Positions 1 through 7,163 of a stretch of 45,475 bases of DNA are shown piece by piece. The stretch is from an uncultured Parolsenella sp. GTDB taxonomy: Bacteria; Actinomycetota; Coriobacteriia; Coriobacteriales; Atopobiaceae. The stretch covers positions 1 through 45,475 of the forward strand of contig CAKUNF010000014.1 of the NCBI GenBank assembly GCA_934668375.1. The letters are read 5' to 3'. Within the stretch, counting starts at the first letter, position 1; each line of letters begins with the position of its first letter. A model generated the notes under the pieces. That model was not told the DNA's origin, did not search any database, and worked only from the letters and a program-made list of their open reading frames with translations. The translations under genes were made by a program, and so were the position numbers.

Positions 1-224
1 CAGGTCGTCTTGAGGACATGCTCGCAGTCGGAGCCGGCGGCCTCGAGGATGGCCTTCACGTTCTCGGCGCTCTGGGCGGCCTGGGCGGCGATGCCCTCGG
101 GCATCTCGCCGGTCTTGGGGCAGACGGGCAGCTGGCCGGAGGCAAAGACGAGGCCGACGTGCTCCCATGCCTGGGAGTAGGGGCCGATGGCGGCGGGGGC
201 GGCGTTGGTGTTGATCTTGTTCAT
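1..224 (-). CDS. ridA: RidA family reactive-intermediate deaminase (partial, 3' end off window)
   Basis: The first 74 codons are present; the C-terminus lies beyond base 1. The N-terminus MNKINTNAAPAAIGPYSQA and the following GLVFASGQLPVCPKTGEMP are typical of the RidA/YjgF fold. RidA hydrolyses 2-aminoacrylate and related enamine/imine intermediates released by PLP enzymes, in the cytoplasm. The start at 224 is supported by a GAAAGGA ribosome site just upstream. It lies downstream of a PLP-dependent C-S lyase on the same strand, which could release 2-aminoacrylate, so a functional link is likely. The catalytic arginine and C-terminal half cannot be checked. The family call is firm; RidA versus another Rid subgroup is not settled. 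Confidence 0.9.
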   Translation of the reverse strand, partial: MNKINTNAAPAAIGPYSQAWEHVGLVFASGQLPVCPKTGEMPEGIAAQAAQSAENVKAILEAAGSDCEHVLKTT

Positions 225-296
225 GATGATCCTTTCGCATTTGGCCGGGGCGTCATGCCCGGTCGCGCGTGACGCGCGTGGTGAGATGGGGAAGGT

Positions 297-330
297 GGGG
301 CCGGACCGAGGGGGGAGGTGGTCCGGCCCC
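297..330. terminator. Strong hairpin between the permease fragment and ridA
   Basis: An 11-bp perfect stem (297-307 with 320-330) encloses a 12-nt loop. Neither side has a clear T-tract, so it may be an attenuating or mRNA-processing hairpin rather than a classical terminator. Confidence 0.4.
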
Positions 331-372
331 CGGGGTTGTCTGTGGGACGGATATGCGCAAACGGCCAGATTG

Positions 373-615
373 CTAGGGCATGGTGACGAACGCGAGCTCG
401 GCGGCGACTCCCAGCCACAGGCCGCTCTCGTCGATGTCGAACTTCTTGTTGTGGTGTGCCGCTCCGCTGCCGTGGCGTCCCTCGTACTCCACCGTGCGGC
501 GGAACGTTCGCGCGGTGTTCTCGGCGACGTCGTGGATGATGATGTGGCCAGCCGCCTGGGCAAAGAGATCCTTGAAACCCAGGACGCGCTTGAGCTCTCC
601 GGACTGCTGTGACAT
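373..615 (-). pseudogene. Probable amino-acid permease (APC) remnant, 80 codons
   Basis: This short open frame starts MSQQSGELKRVLGFKDLFAQ and continues AAGHII, which resembles the first cytoplasmic segment and start of TM1 of APC-superfamily amino-acid permeases. The glycine-rich helix-breaking motif and the other eleven or so membrane helices are missing: the sequence turns hydrophilic (EYEGRHGSGAAHHNKKF) and ends after a short hydrophobic segment, WLGVAAELAFVTMP. A complete permease has 430-500 residues, so this is probably an internally deleted relic. It sits 14 bp after the C-S lyase gene and before ridA, where an amino-acid importer would fit. A GGGAGA site precedes the ATG, so a real small protein cannot be excluded. 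Confidence 0.45.
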
Positions 616-629
616 GGGGGTCTCCCGTC

Positions 630-1847
630 CTATTCGCCGAGATACTTCTCGGTGTGCTTGTTGTTGACGGCGTCGCAGATGCGCTCGAGACCCTCGAGGA
701 CCATGGCGCGCGGGCAGGCGAGGTTCAGGCGGATGAAGCCGTCGGAGTGCTGGACGAACATGTTGCCGCCCTCGAGTAGGACGCCGGACTTGTAGGCGAA
801 GAACATCGGGAGGTTCTCGTCGGGCTCGAAGTAGGCGGACAGGTCGACCCAGGCAAGGTAGGTGGCCTCGCTGGCGCGGTACTTGGCCTTGGGGAGGTGC
901 TCGGCGAGGTACTCGCCCACGAGCTTGAAGTTGTCATCGAGATAGCTGCAGAGCTGCTTCACCCACGGCTCGCCCTCCTCGTAGGCGGCCTGGGCCGCGG
1001 CGATGGAGATGGGGTTGTCGAAGTTGTAGTGGCGTGCGAGCCAGGTCTGGCGTAGGCCCTCGTCGCGGATGATGATGTTGGAGATCATCATGCCGGCGAG
1101 GTTGAAGGTCTTGGACGGGGCCATGCAGGTGATGAGACGGTCGTAGTCGGTCATGACCTTGGCCATGGGCGTGTGCTGCTTGTCGGAGCGCAGCAGGTCG
1201 CAGTGGATCTCGTCGGAGATGACCCACATGTCGTGCTTCTCGGCCAGCTCGGCCACGTGAGCGAGCTCCTCGGGCGTCCAGACGCGGCCCGTGGGGTTAT
1301 GGGGGTTGCACATGATGAACAGCGTGGTCTTGGGGTCGGCCATCTTGGCGTCGAGGTCGTCGAAGTCGATGGTGTAGTAGCCGTCGTTGTCGACGAGGTC
1401 GCTGCAGACCGACTCGCGGTCGTGGAAGTCGGCGGCGTACTTGAAGTAGGCGTAGGACGGGGTGAGGAACAGCACCTTCTCGTCAGGCTTGGTGATGTAG
1501 TCGACCATCTCGTACAGCGCGGGGATGACGCCGTTGGACATCACGAGCTGCTCCTTGGGGAACGTCCAGCCGTAGCGGCGCTCGCACCAGGCGTTGAAGG
1601 CCTTGTAGTAGTTGGGGTCGAAGACGCGCGTGTAGCCAAAGATGCGGCGGTCGATGCGGCGGCGCATGCCGTCAAGCACGCAGTCGGGCGTGGCGAACTC
1701 CATGTCGGCGACCCACATGTGGATGAACTCGTCGTCGGCATAGGGGAACGTCATGGAGTCGTCCGCGTGGAAGATGTAGTCGCGGAAGCCCTCGAGCTTC
1801 ATGGCGTTCGTGTTGTGGCGATCGACCTTCTCGTTAAAGTCGTACAT
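630..1847 (-). CDS. patB: PLP-dependent C-S lyase / aminotransferase, MalY-PatB type
   Basis: A 405-residue fold-type I PLP enzyme. The pyridoxal lysine is K246 in MAPSKTFNLAG; ISDEIHCDLL upstream carries the Asp that contacts the pyridine nitrogen, and CNPHNPTGRVW is the usual aminotransferase loop. This subfamily includes cystathionine beta-lyases (MalY, PatB) that split cystathionine or cysteine conjugates into a thiol, pyruvate and ammonia through 2-aminoacrylate. The start at 1847 (MYDFNEKVDRHNT) was chosen because AAGGAGAG lies just upstream; an upstream in-frame extension to 2021 is low-complexity and has no ribosome site. It is divergent from an XRE regulator and leads a cluster with the permease relic and ridA. 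Substrate is inferred; plain aminotransferase activity is possible. Confidence 0.85.
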   Translation of the reverse strand: MYDFNEKVDRHNTNAMKLEGFRDYIFHADDSMTFPYADDEFIHMWVADMEFATPDCVLDGMRRRIDRRIFGYTRVFDPNYYKAFNAWCERRYGWTFPKEQLVMSNGVIPALYEMVDYITKPDEKVLFLTPSYAYFKYAADFHDRESVCSDLVDNDGYYTIDFDDLDAKMADPKTTLFIMCNPHNPTGRVWTPEELAHVAELAEKHDMWVISDEIHCDLLRSDKQHTPMAKVMTDYDRLITCMAPSKTFNLAGMMISNIIIRDEGLRQTWLARHYNFDNPISIAAAQAAYEEGEPWVKQLCSYLDDNFKLVGEYLAEHLPKAKYRASEATYLAWVDLSAYFEPDENLPMFFAYKSGVLLEGGNMFVQHSDGFIRLNLACPRAMVLEGLERICDAVNNKHTEKYLGE

Positions 1848-1969
1848 CTGCTCTCCTTGGTCTGTCCTGGGCGCCCATCCCCCCCTGTCTTTGGTGCGGG
1901 CGCCAACGTGTGGGAACGCGCCCATCTTCTTGTTTTTTCTCGGTTTGATGCATGTCCGCAATATTCCTG

Positions 1970-2000
1970 ACACGGGAGTTTTGTACAGTGATTCCCGTGT
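1970..2000. promoter_or_regulatory. 8-bp inverted repeat in the patB/XRE divergent gap
   Basis: ACACGGGA (1970-1977) and TCCCGTGT (1993-2000) are exact reverse complements separated by 15 bp containing TTTTGTACA. It lies about 125 bp upstream of patB, so it is a candidate operator for the divergent regulator. Inference from position and symmetry only. Confidence 0.4.
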
Positions 2001-2069
2001 GAGGAAAGATTCTGGGCTCACCGATGCGGTTTTTCAGCAAATGGCGATTCCGGGGTCTTGCATCGCGCC

Positions 2070-2085
2070 AAAACGTGAACGTTTT
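2070..2085. promoter_or_regulatory. Palindrome AAAACGT-GA-ACGTTTT upstream of the XRE gene
   Basis: Two 7-bp arms around a 2-bp spacer, 52 bp before the regulator start. Size and symmetry suit an autoregulatory XRE operator. The half-site AAAACGTGAAC recurs at 33627-33637. Confidence 0.45.
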
Positions 2086-2137
2086 TTTGCTCCGGTAAAC
2101 GGTACGAATCGACTGCTCAACGGTAGGTGAGTGACGA

Positions 2138-2845
2138 ATGGAAGACGTGGGCGCCAGGGTTGGAGCGAGGATTCGGCACTTCCGCAAGAAGCGGAGGATG
2201 ACGCTCGCGGAGCTTGCCTCGCGCGTGTACAAGAGCCAGTCGGCCATCTCCAAGTACGAGCATGGCGAGGTGGCGATCGACATCGCCACGCTCTACGCCA
2301 TCGCGGATGCCCTGCAGGTGGGCATCGACCTTCTGCTCTACATACCCGAGCGTCCCCGGCCGCAGCGCTCCGAGCAGGGCCTGCCGTCGTTCTTCGACGG
2401 GTGCTCGCACTTCTACTCCTATGTGTTCGACGGGCGCGTCAACAAGATCATCCGCTGCGCCTTCGACGTGCTCGACGAGACGTCGGCGATGGAGTACGGC
2501 GTGGCCATGTACATGAACTTCACCGACTACGACGCCTATCAGGACTGCGAGACGTCCTACAAGGGCACGATGAGCCACCAGGACGCGCTCACGAACATCC
2601 TGCTCGTGAACAGGGAGAGTCCCATCGAGCAGGCGAGCGTCCAGATCCTGGCCTCGTATCTGGACACGGACACCAAGTGGGGGCTGTTCAATGGCCTGTC
2701 GTCGCGCCCGATGATGCCCATCGCCACCAAGATGCTGTTCTCCAGGCGCAGACTCGACGAGGGCGCCGACCTCATCCGCGAGCTCAAGATATCGCGCGAC
2801 GACATCCGCATGCTCAAGCTCTACAACATGTTCTGCGTGGTGTAG
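2138..2845 (+). CDS. XRE-family transcriptional regulator
   Basis: A 235-residue protein. Residues about 9-65 form a Cro/CI-type helix-turn-helix (RIRHFRKKRRMTLAELASRV, then SQSAISKYEHGEVAIDIATL). The remaining 165 or so residues are a separate domain that I do not recognise; it is not a cupin or peptidase by eye and may sense a ligand. The start at 2138 follows GGTGAG. It is transcribed away from the C-S lyase cluster, and the shared 290-bp gap holds two palindromes, so it probably controls that cluster and itself. Other targets are possible. Confidence 0.85.
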   Translation: MEDVGARVGARIRHFRKKRRMTLAELASRVYKSQSAISKYEHGEVAIDIATLYAIADALQVGIDLLLYIPERPRPQRSEQGLPSFFDGCSHFYSYVFDGRVNKIIRCAFDVLDETSAMEYGVAMYMNFTDYDAYQDCETSYKGTMSHQDALTNILLVNRESPIEQASVQILASYLDTDTKWGLFNGLSSRPMMPIATKMLFSRRRLDEGADLIRELKISRDDIRMLKLYNMFCVV

Positions 2846-2890
2846 CGGGGGCGGCGCCGACGACTGCCGCGGGGCGTCCAAGGGGTTCGG

Positions 2891-2920
2891 GTGCCCAAAG
2901 GGCTACGTCTCCTTTGGGTA
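2891..2920 (-). repeat. REP-like palindrome, subtype B
   Basis: Arms CCCAAAGG (2894-2901) and CCTTTGGG (2911-2918) flank a GCTACGTCT core. It is the reverse-orientation sibling of the copy at 19841-19872, and shares its arms with subtypes A and C. Confidence 0.8.
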
Positions 2921-2953
2921 CGGCCGCTAAGGCGGTCAAATAATGGGGAACGG

Positions 2954-3080
2954 CAAAAGGTGAGCAGATAGACCGCGCCTGTCTGAGTAGACCAAATAAC
3001 GGCAACTCATTTACCTGCGACTTTGCGATGCACTTGTACGCGTCTACCAAGAAGTTCACCTAGAATCTGCTCACCTTTTG
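2954..3080. repeat. 127-bp element bounded by 16-bp perfect terminal inverted repeats
   Basis: CAAAAGGTGAGCAGAT (2954-2969) recurs exactly inverted at 3065-3080. The interior is less GC-rich than the neighbouring genes and holds no convincing gene. This is the architecture of a miniature inverted-repeat element or a long-range RNA hairpin. GAACGG occurs directly before the left repeat and 4 bp after the right one, which might be remnants of a target duplication. The rest of the 398-bp gap 2846-3243 contains the subtype B repeat and the metG promoter. Confidence 0.6.
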
Positions 3081-3170
3081 GGATGAACGGGCGCATCTCC
3101 CCGCTAAACGCCCATTCGCCGTCACGAACCGCGCTTCCCGCCGCGTGCCGGCCTCGCGCCCACGCTGCGC

Positions 3171-3176
3171 TACAAT
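3171..3176 (+). promoter_or_regulatory. -10 box (TACAAT) for metG
   Basis: GCGCTACAATCTC lies 68 bp before the metG start. There is no clear -35. The GCTAYAATC context recurs before several other genes here. Confidence 0.5.
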
Positions 3177-3243
3177 CTCCCGTGGCTCATTCGCCTGCGG
3201 CCGGCCCATTTGCCGTCGCACGTCCCAAGAAGAGGTTCACCAC

Positions 3244-4860
3244 ATGGCAGACACCACCAAGCCCTCGTACTTCGTCACGACGCCCATCTACTACGTCAAC
3301 GCCGATCCGCACCTGGGCACCGCGTACTCCACCATCCTCGCCGACGTCCAGGCACGCTACCGTCGCGCCGCCGGCTACAACGTCAAGTTCCTCACCGGCA
3401 TGGACGAGCACGGCGAGAAGGTCGCCGAGGCCGCTGCCAAGCACGGCATGACGCCGCAGGAGTGGACCGACTCCCAGGCCCCGCACTTCAAGGACCTCTG
3501 GAAGACGCTCGAGATCTCAAACGACGACTTCATCCGCACCACCGAGCCGCGCCAGTACAAGGCCGTGCAGTACCTCTGGGAGCGCATGAAGGAGTCCGGC
3601 TACCTCTACAAGGGCAGCTACGACGGCTGGTACTGCGTGCCCGACGAGACCTACTTCACCGAGACCCAGGTCGAGAAGGGCGACGAGGAGAACGGCACGC
3701 CCGGTGCCCACCTCTGCCCCGACTGCCACCGCCCGCTCGAGCGCGTGAAGGAGGAGAGCTACTTCTTCAAGCTCTCCGCGTTCCAGGACCGCCTGCTCAA
3801 GCTCTACGACGAGCACCCCGACTTCGTGCAGCCCGAATTCCGCATGAACGAGGTCCGCAGCTTCGTCGAGGGCGGCCTGAACGACCTGTCCGTCTCGCGC
3901 ACGAGCTTTGACTGGGGCATCCCCGTGCCCTTCGACGACGGCCACGTCACCTACGTGTGGTTCGACGCCCTGCTCAACTACATGACGGCCGTGGGCTACG
4001 GCTGCGACGACGACGCCTCGCGCGCCGAGCTCGCCTATCGTTGGCCCGCGAACCTCCACATCGTGGGCAAGGACATCATCCGCTTCCACTGCGTCATCTG
4101 GCCGGCCATGCTCATGGCCATCGGCGAGGCCCTGCCCGAGCACGTCTTTGCCCACGGCTTCCTCACCGTGCGCAACGCCGAGACGGGCGCCGCGGAGAAG
4201 ATGTCCAAGAGCCGCGGCAACGCCATCGCCCCGGCAGACGTCATCGACCTTCTCGGCGTGGAGGGCTACCGCTACTACTTCATGACCGACGTCACGCCCG
4301 GCACGGACGGCGCCATCAGCTTCGAGCGCATGGAGCAGGTCTACAACGCCGACCTCGCCAACAGCTGGGGCAATCTCATCAGCCGCTCGGTGAACATGAG
4401 CATGAAGTACTTCGACGGCGGCTCCCCGGCGCGTCCGGCAGACGCCCACGCCTTCGCGAACCCGCTGGCAGACGTGGCAGACGGCATCTTCGGGCGCTAC
4501 TCCGCCCGCATGGAGGTGCTCGACTACGCCGGCGCCAAGGACGAGGCCATGGAGCTCATCCACGCCGCCAACCACTACATCGAGGACTCCGAGCCCTGGA
4601 CGCTCGCCAAGGACCCCGAGAAGGCCGACGAGCTCGCGTTCGTCATCTACAACCTGCTCGAGGCCATCCGCATCTCCGCGCACCTGCTCGCCCCGTTCAT
4701 GCCCGAGACGAGCGCCGAGGCGCTGCGTCGCATCGCCTGCGAGGACGAGATCGACTCCGATGACCTCGCCGCCATGTGCGAGTGGGGCCGCTTCGCCGGC
4801 GGCGTTGCCGTCGAGAAGGGCGACCCGCTGTTCCCGCGCCTCGAGGCCAAGAAGAACTAG
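3244..4860 (+). CDS. metG: Methionyl-tRNA synthetase
   Basis: A 538-residue class I synthetase that charges tRNA-Met in the cytoplasm. The HIGH-type signature is HLGT (residues 23-26) after VTTPIYYVNADP, and the KMSKS loop is KMSKSRGN starting at residue 319. C131 and the CPDC knuckle at 158-161 suggest a zinc-binding connective domain. The C-terminal tRNA-binding (EMAP-like) domain of longer MetG proteins is absent, as in many short forms. The start MADTTKPSYF follows AAGAGG; a possible upstream extension is unlike any MetG. It is followed by two REP-like palindromes and ksgA, the usual metG-tatD-ksgA style neighbourhood. Confidence 0.97.
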   Translation: MADTTKPSYFVTTPIYYVNADPHLGTAYSTILADVQARYRRAAGYNVKFLTGMDEHGEKVAEAAAKHGMTPQEWTDSQAPHFKDLWKTLEISNDDFIRTTEPRQYKAVQYLWERMKESGYLYKGSYDGWYCVPDETYFTETQVEKGDEENGTPGAHLCPDCHRPLERVKEESYFFKLSAFQDRLLKLYDEHPDFVQPEFRMNEVRSFVEGGLNDLSVSRTSFDWGIPVPFDDGHVTYVWFDALLNYMTAVGYGCDDDASRAELAYRWPANLHIVGKDIIRFHCVIWPAMLMAIGEALPEHVFAHGFLTVRNAETGAAEKMSKSRGNAIAPADVIDLLGVEGYRYYFMTDVTPGTDGAISFERMEQVYNADLANSWGNLISRSVNMSMKYFDGGSPARPADAHAFANPLADVADGIFGRYSARMEVLDYAGAKDEAMELIHAANHYIEDSEPWTLAKDPEKADELAFVIYNLLEAIRISAHLLAPFMPETSAEALRRIACEDEIDSDDLAAMCEWGRFAGGVAVEKGDPLFPRLEAKKN

Positions 4861-4876
4861 TCACCCACACGCCAGC

Positions 4877-4906
4877 TTCCCAAAGGTGTCAAAGACTTTT
4901 GGGAAC
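4877..4906 (+). repeat. REP-like palindrome, subtype A
   Basis: Arms TTCCCAAA and TTTGGGAA around GGTGTCAAAGACT. It is 28/30 identical to the copies at 7013-7042, 9161-9190 and (inverted) 9971-10000. Confidence 0.85.
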
Positions 4907-4922
4907 CTGCCCACGTCCCACA

Positions 4923-4953
4923 CGTCCCAAAGGGGTCTGACCCCTTTGGGACG
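4923..4953. repeat. REP-like palindrome, subtype C
   Basis: Perfect 13-bp arms CGTCCCAAAGGGG (4923-4935) and its complement (4941-4953) around TCTGA. It lies 17 bp from a subtype A copy, so the pair resembles a BIME. A near twin lies at 26481-26511. Confidence 0.85.
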
Positions 4954-4975
4954 CCTTCGTATCGAAAGGACCCGC

Positions 4976-5965
4976 ATGCCTGCGTCGCCCCTTGCAAACC
5001 CAACCGCCACGCGCGAGATGCTCGAGCGCTTTGGCCTGGCCACGAAGCACCGCCTTGGCCAGAACTTCCTCGTGGACGACCACGTGATTGCTCACATCCT
5101 CGACCTGGCGCGCCTCGACGAGGGCAGCCACGTGGTGGAGGTGGGCCCCGGCATCGGCACACTCACGCTCGGCATGCTGCCGCATGCGGGATCGGTGGTC
5201 TCCATCGAGGCCGACCGCACGCTCGAGCCCGTCCTCGCCGACCTTGCGCACGAGTTCCCCTCGTTTGCCTATGTCATGGGAGACGCCCTCAAGGTGGGCT
5301 GGGAAGACGTGTGCGCCGCGGGCGCGGGGGAGCGTGGTGCCGAGGAGGGCGACGCTGCCGAGAAGGAGGGCGCTGCCGAGAACCGCACCGAGCCCAACAT
5401 CCTCGTGGCCAACCTGCCGTACAACGTCGCGGCCACGATCATCCTCAAGTACCTGGCCGAGCACCCCTCGCTCGCGGCCGCCGTCGTCATGGTGCAGGCC
5501 GAGGTCGCAGACCGCATCTGCGCCGCACCCGGATCGAAGGCCTACGGCGCCTACACGGCCAAGCTCAACCTCTACGGCCGCGTGACGGGTCGCTTCGAGG
5601 TGCCGCCCACGTGCTTCATGCCGGCGCCGCACGTGAACTCCGCCGTCGTGCGCATTGACCGCGCGGGCGTGACAGACCCCGAGACGGGCGAGACGCTCAC
5701 GCCCGGGCAGCTCGCCGCCACGGCTGTCGTGACGGACGCCGCGTTTGCCCAGCGTCGCAAGACGATCCGCAACTCCATGGCAGCCCGTGGGTTCGAGAAG
5801 GCCGCGCTCGACGCCGCGTTTGTCGAGGCAAGCGTCTCGCCCACGGCGCGTGCCGAGACGCTTGCCTGCGAGGACTTCGTGCGCCTTGCCGCCGCGCTCG
5901 GCCGCGCGGACGCCATCCCGGCCGACCTGCCCGTTCGCTTCAGCGCGGGGGGCGCCGCCCGATGA
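4976..5965 (+). CDS. ksgA: 16S rRNA dimethyladenosine transferase
   Basis: A 329-residue KsgA/RsmA enzyme that dimethylates two adjacent adenosines near the 3' end of 16S rRNA using SAM, a late 30S maturation step. KHRLGQNFLVDD (residues 24-35) is the family N-terminus, VEVGPGIGTLTLG (54-66) the SAM-binding loop and NLPYN (146-150) the catalytic motif. Odd: residues about 114-140 form a low-complexity Glu/Ala/Gly insertion (GAEEGDAAEKEGAAENR) just before the catalytic motif. The start follows GAAAGGA directly after the subtype C palindrome. Its stop overlaps the tatD start (ATGA), so the two genes are translationally coupled. Confidence 0.96.
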   Translation: MPASPLANPTATREMLERFGLATKHRLGQNFLVDDHVIAHILDLARLDEGSHVVEVGPGIGTLTLGMLPHAGSVVSIEADRTLEPVLADLAHEFPSFAYVMGDALKVGWEDVCAAGAGERGAEEGDAAEKEGAAENRTEPNILVANLPYNVAATIILKYLAEHPSLAAAVVMVQAEVADRICAAPGSKAYGAYTAKLNLYGRVTGRFEVPPTCFMPAPHVNSAVVRIDRAGVTDPETGETLTPGQLAATAVVTDAAFAQRRKTIRNSMAARGFEKAALDAAFVEASVSPTARAETLACEDFVRLAAALGRADAIPADLPVRFSAGGAAR

Positions 5966-7011
5966 GCCACGCCGCGCAACTCATAGCAGACGCCCTCACG
6001 CTCGAGGACGGCGAGCTCTTCCACACCAAGAAGGGCAAGCCGCGCCCCATGCCCCGCCCCCTCGCGCCGCTTGCGGACACGCATGGCCACCTCACGGTGC
6101 TGCGCAGCCACGACCCGGCGCTTGCCGTGGCCCGCGCCGCGCTTGCCGGTGTGCGCCTGCTCGTGGTGCCCATCGACCCGGTGGGGGACTGCGGGCTTGA
6201 CCTTGCGGATGACATGCCGGCACGCACCCCGGCGGACCTCATCGCCTTCCTCGACGAGGCGCATGAGATCGCTGGCGAGCTGCTCGGCGAATTCGCGGAA
6301 GCGGGCCTCGTGCCTCCGGCGTTCCCTGAGTTCGAGCTGCTGTCCGGCGCCACGCCAGACATGCCGCTTGACCTGCGCTTCGTTGCGGGCGTGCACCCGT
6401 ACGGCGCGCCTGCGTTCGACGAGGCGTGCGAGCGGCGCATGCGCGAGCTGCTCGGGGCCAAGCGCTGCGTGGGTATCGGCGAGATAGGGCTCGATTACGG
6501 TCCCTACAACGAGGTTTCGCCCGACGTGCAGCTCGACGTGTTCCGCCGTCAGTTGCTCATGGCCCACGAGCTGGGGCTTCCCGTGGAGCTGCACATCCGC
6601 GACGCTGCGGATGACCCGCAGGCCACGGCCCATGTGCAGGCGGCGGCGCTGCTCGCCGAGGTGGGCGTGCCGCCGGCGGGCTGCGACGTGCACTGTTTCA
6701 CGTCTGGGCCGGAGGTTCTCGCGCCGTTCGTGGAGCTTGGCTGCACCGTTGCGTTTGGCGGCGCCGCCACGTTCAACAAGAGCGACGACATCCGTGAGGC
6801 CGCGGCGGCCTGTCCGCTCGGCCAGATCGTGACCGAGACGGACAGCCCCTACATGGCCCCCGTTCCCGTGCGGGGCGAGGAGTGCGAGCCGGCCATGGTG
6901 GCCTTCACGGCCCGCTGCGTGGCCGACGTCCGCGCCGAGGCCGGCGTCTCCACGCCCGACGAGACCTACGCCGCCCTCTGGTCCAACGCCCGCCACCTCT
7001 TCTCGCTGTAG
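5962..7011 (+). CDS. tatD: TatD-family metal-dependent hydrolase/DNase
   Basis: A 349-residue TIM-barrel hydrolase. The metal-binding HxH is in DTHGHL (H41, H43), the bridging Glu in GIGEIGLDYGPYN, then ELHIRD, DVHCFTS and TETDSPYMAP in family order. TatD enzymes are 3'-5' exonucleases proposed to act in DNA repair and RNA quality control. The protein is longer than the usual 255-265 residues: it has a 38-residue N-terminal extension (including HTKKGKPRPMPRP) and an insertion between the first strand and GVHPYG. It overlaps ksgA by 4 bp. A subtype A REP-like palindrome begins 2 bp after the stop. Confidence 0.93.
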   Translation: MSHAAQLIADALTLEDGELFHTKKGKPRPMPRPLAPLADTHGHLTVLRSHDPALAVARAALAGVRLLVVPIDPVGDCGLDLADDMPARTPADLIAFLDEAHEIAGELLGEFAEAGLVPPAFPEFELLSGATPDMPLDLRFVAGVHPYGAPAFDEACERRMRELLGAKRCVGIGEIGLDYGPYNEVSPDVQLDVFRRQLLMAHELGLPVELHIRDAADDPQATAHVQAAALLAEVGVPPAGCDVHCFTSGPEVLAPFVELGCTVAFGGAATFNKSDDIREAAAACPLGQIVTETDSPYMAPVPVRGEECEPAMVAFTARCVADVRAEAGVSTPDETYAALWSNARHLFSL

Positions 7012-7012
7012 C

Positions 7013-7042
7013 GTCCCAAAGGTGTCAAAGACTTTTGGGCAC
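7013..7042 (+). repeat. REP-like palindrome, subtype A
   Basis: All 30 bases match the copy at 9161-9190. It lies immediately after the tatD stop. Confidence 0.9.
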
Positions 7043-7097
7043 GCACGGGCGCCATGCCGCCCGCGGAGAAGGCGGCGCCCACGGCCGCTCGGGCTGC

Positions 7098-7103
7098 TAC
7101 GAT
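7098..7103 (+). promoter_or_regulatory. -10 box (TACGAT) for ddl
   Basis: GCTACGATAAATC lies 61 bp before ddl. A GC-rich imperfect hairpin (about 7049-7080) sits just upstream. Confidence 0.4.
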
Positions 7104-7163
7104 AAATCGGTTGACCAAACGCACGCGGCCCGCACGTGCGCGACACACACGATGGGAGCACCC

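Noticed and set aside
2846..3243. T-box or SAM riboswitch upstream of metG
   Set aside because: No T-box GGTGG sequence and no SAM-I core; the -10 at 3171 leaves only about 65 nt of leader.
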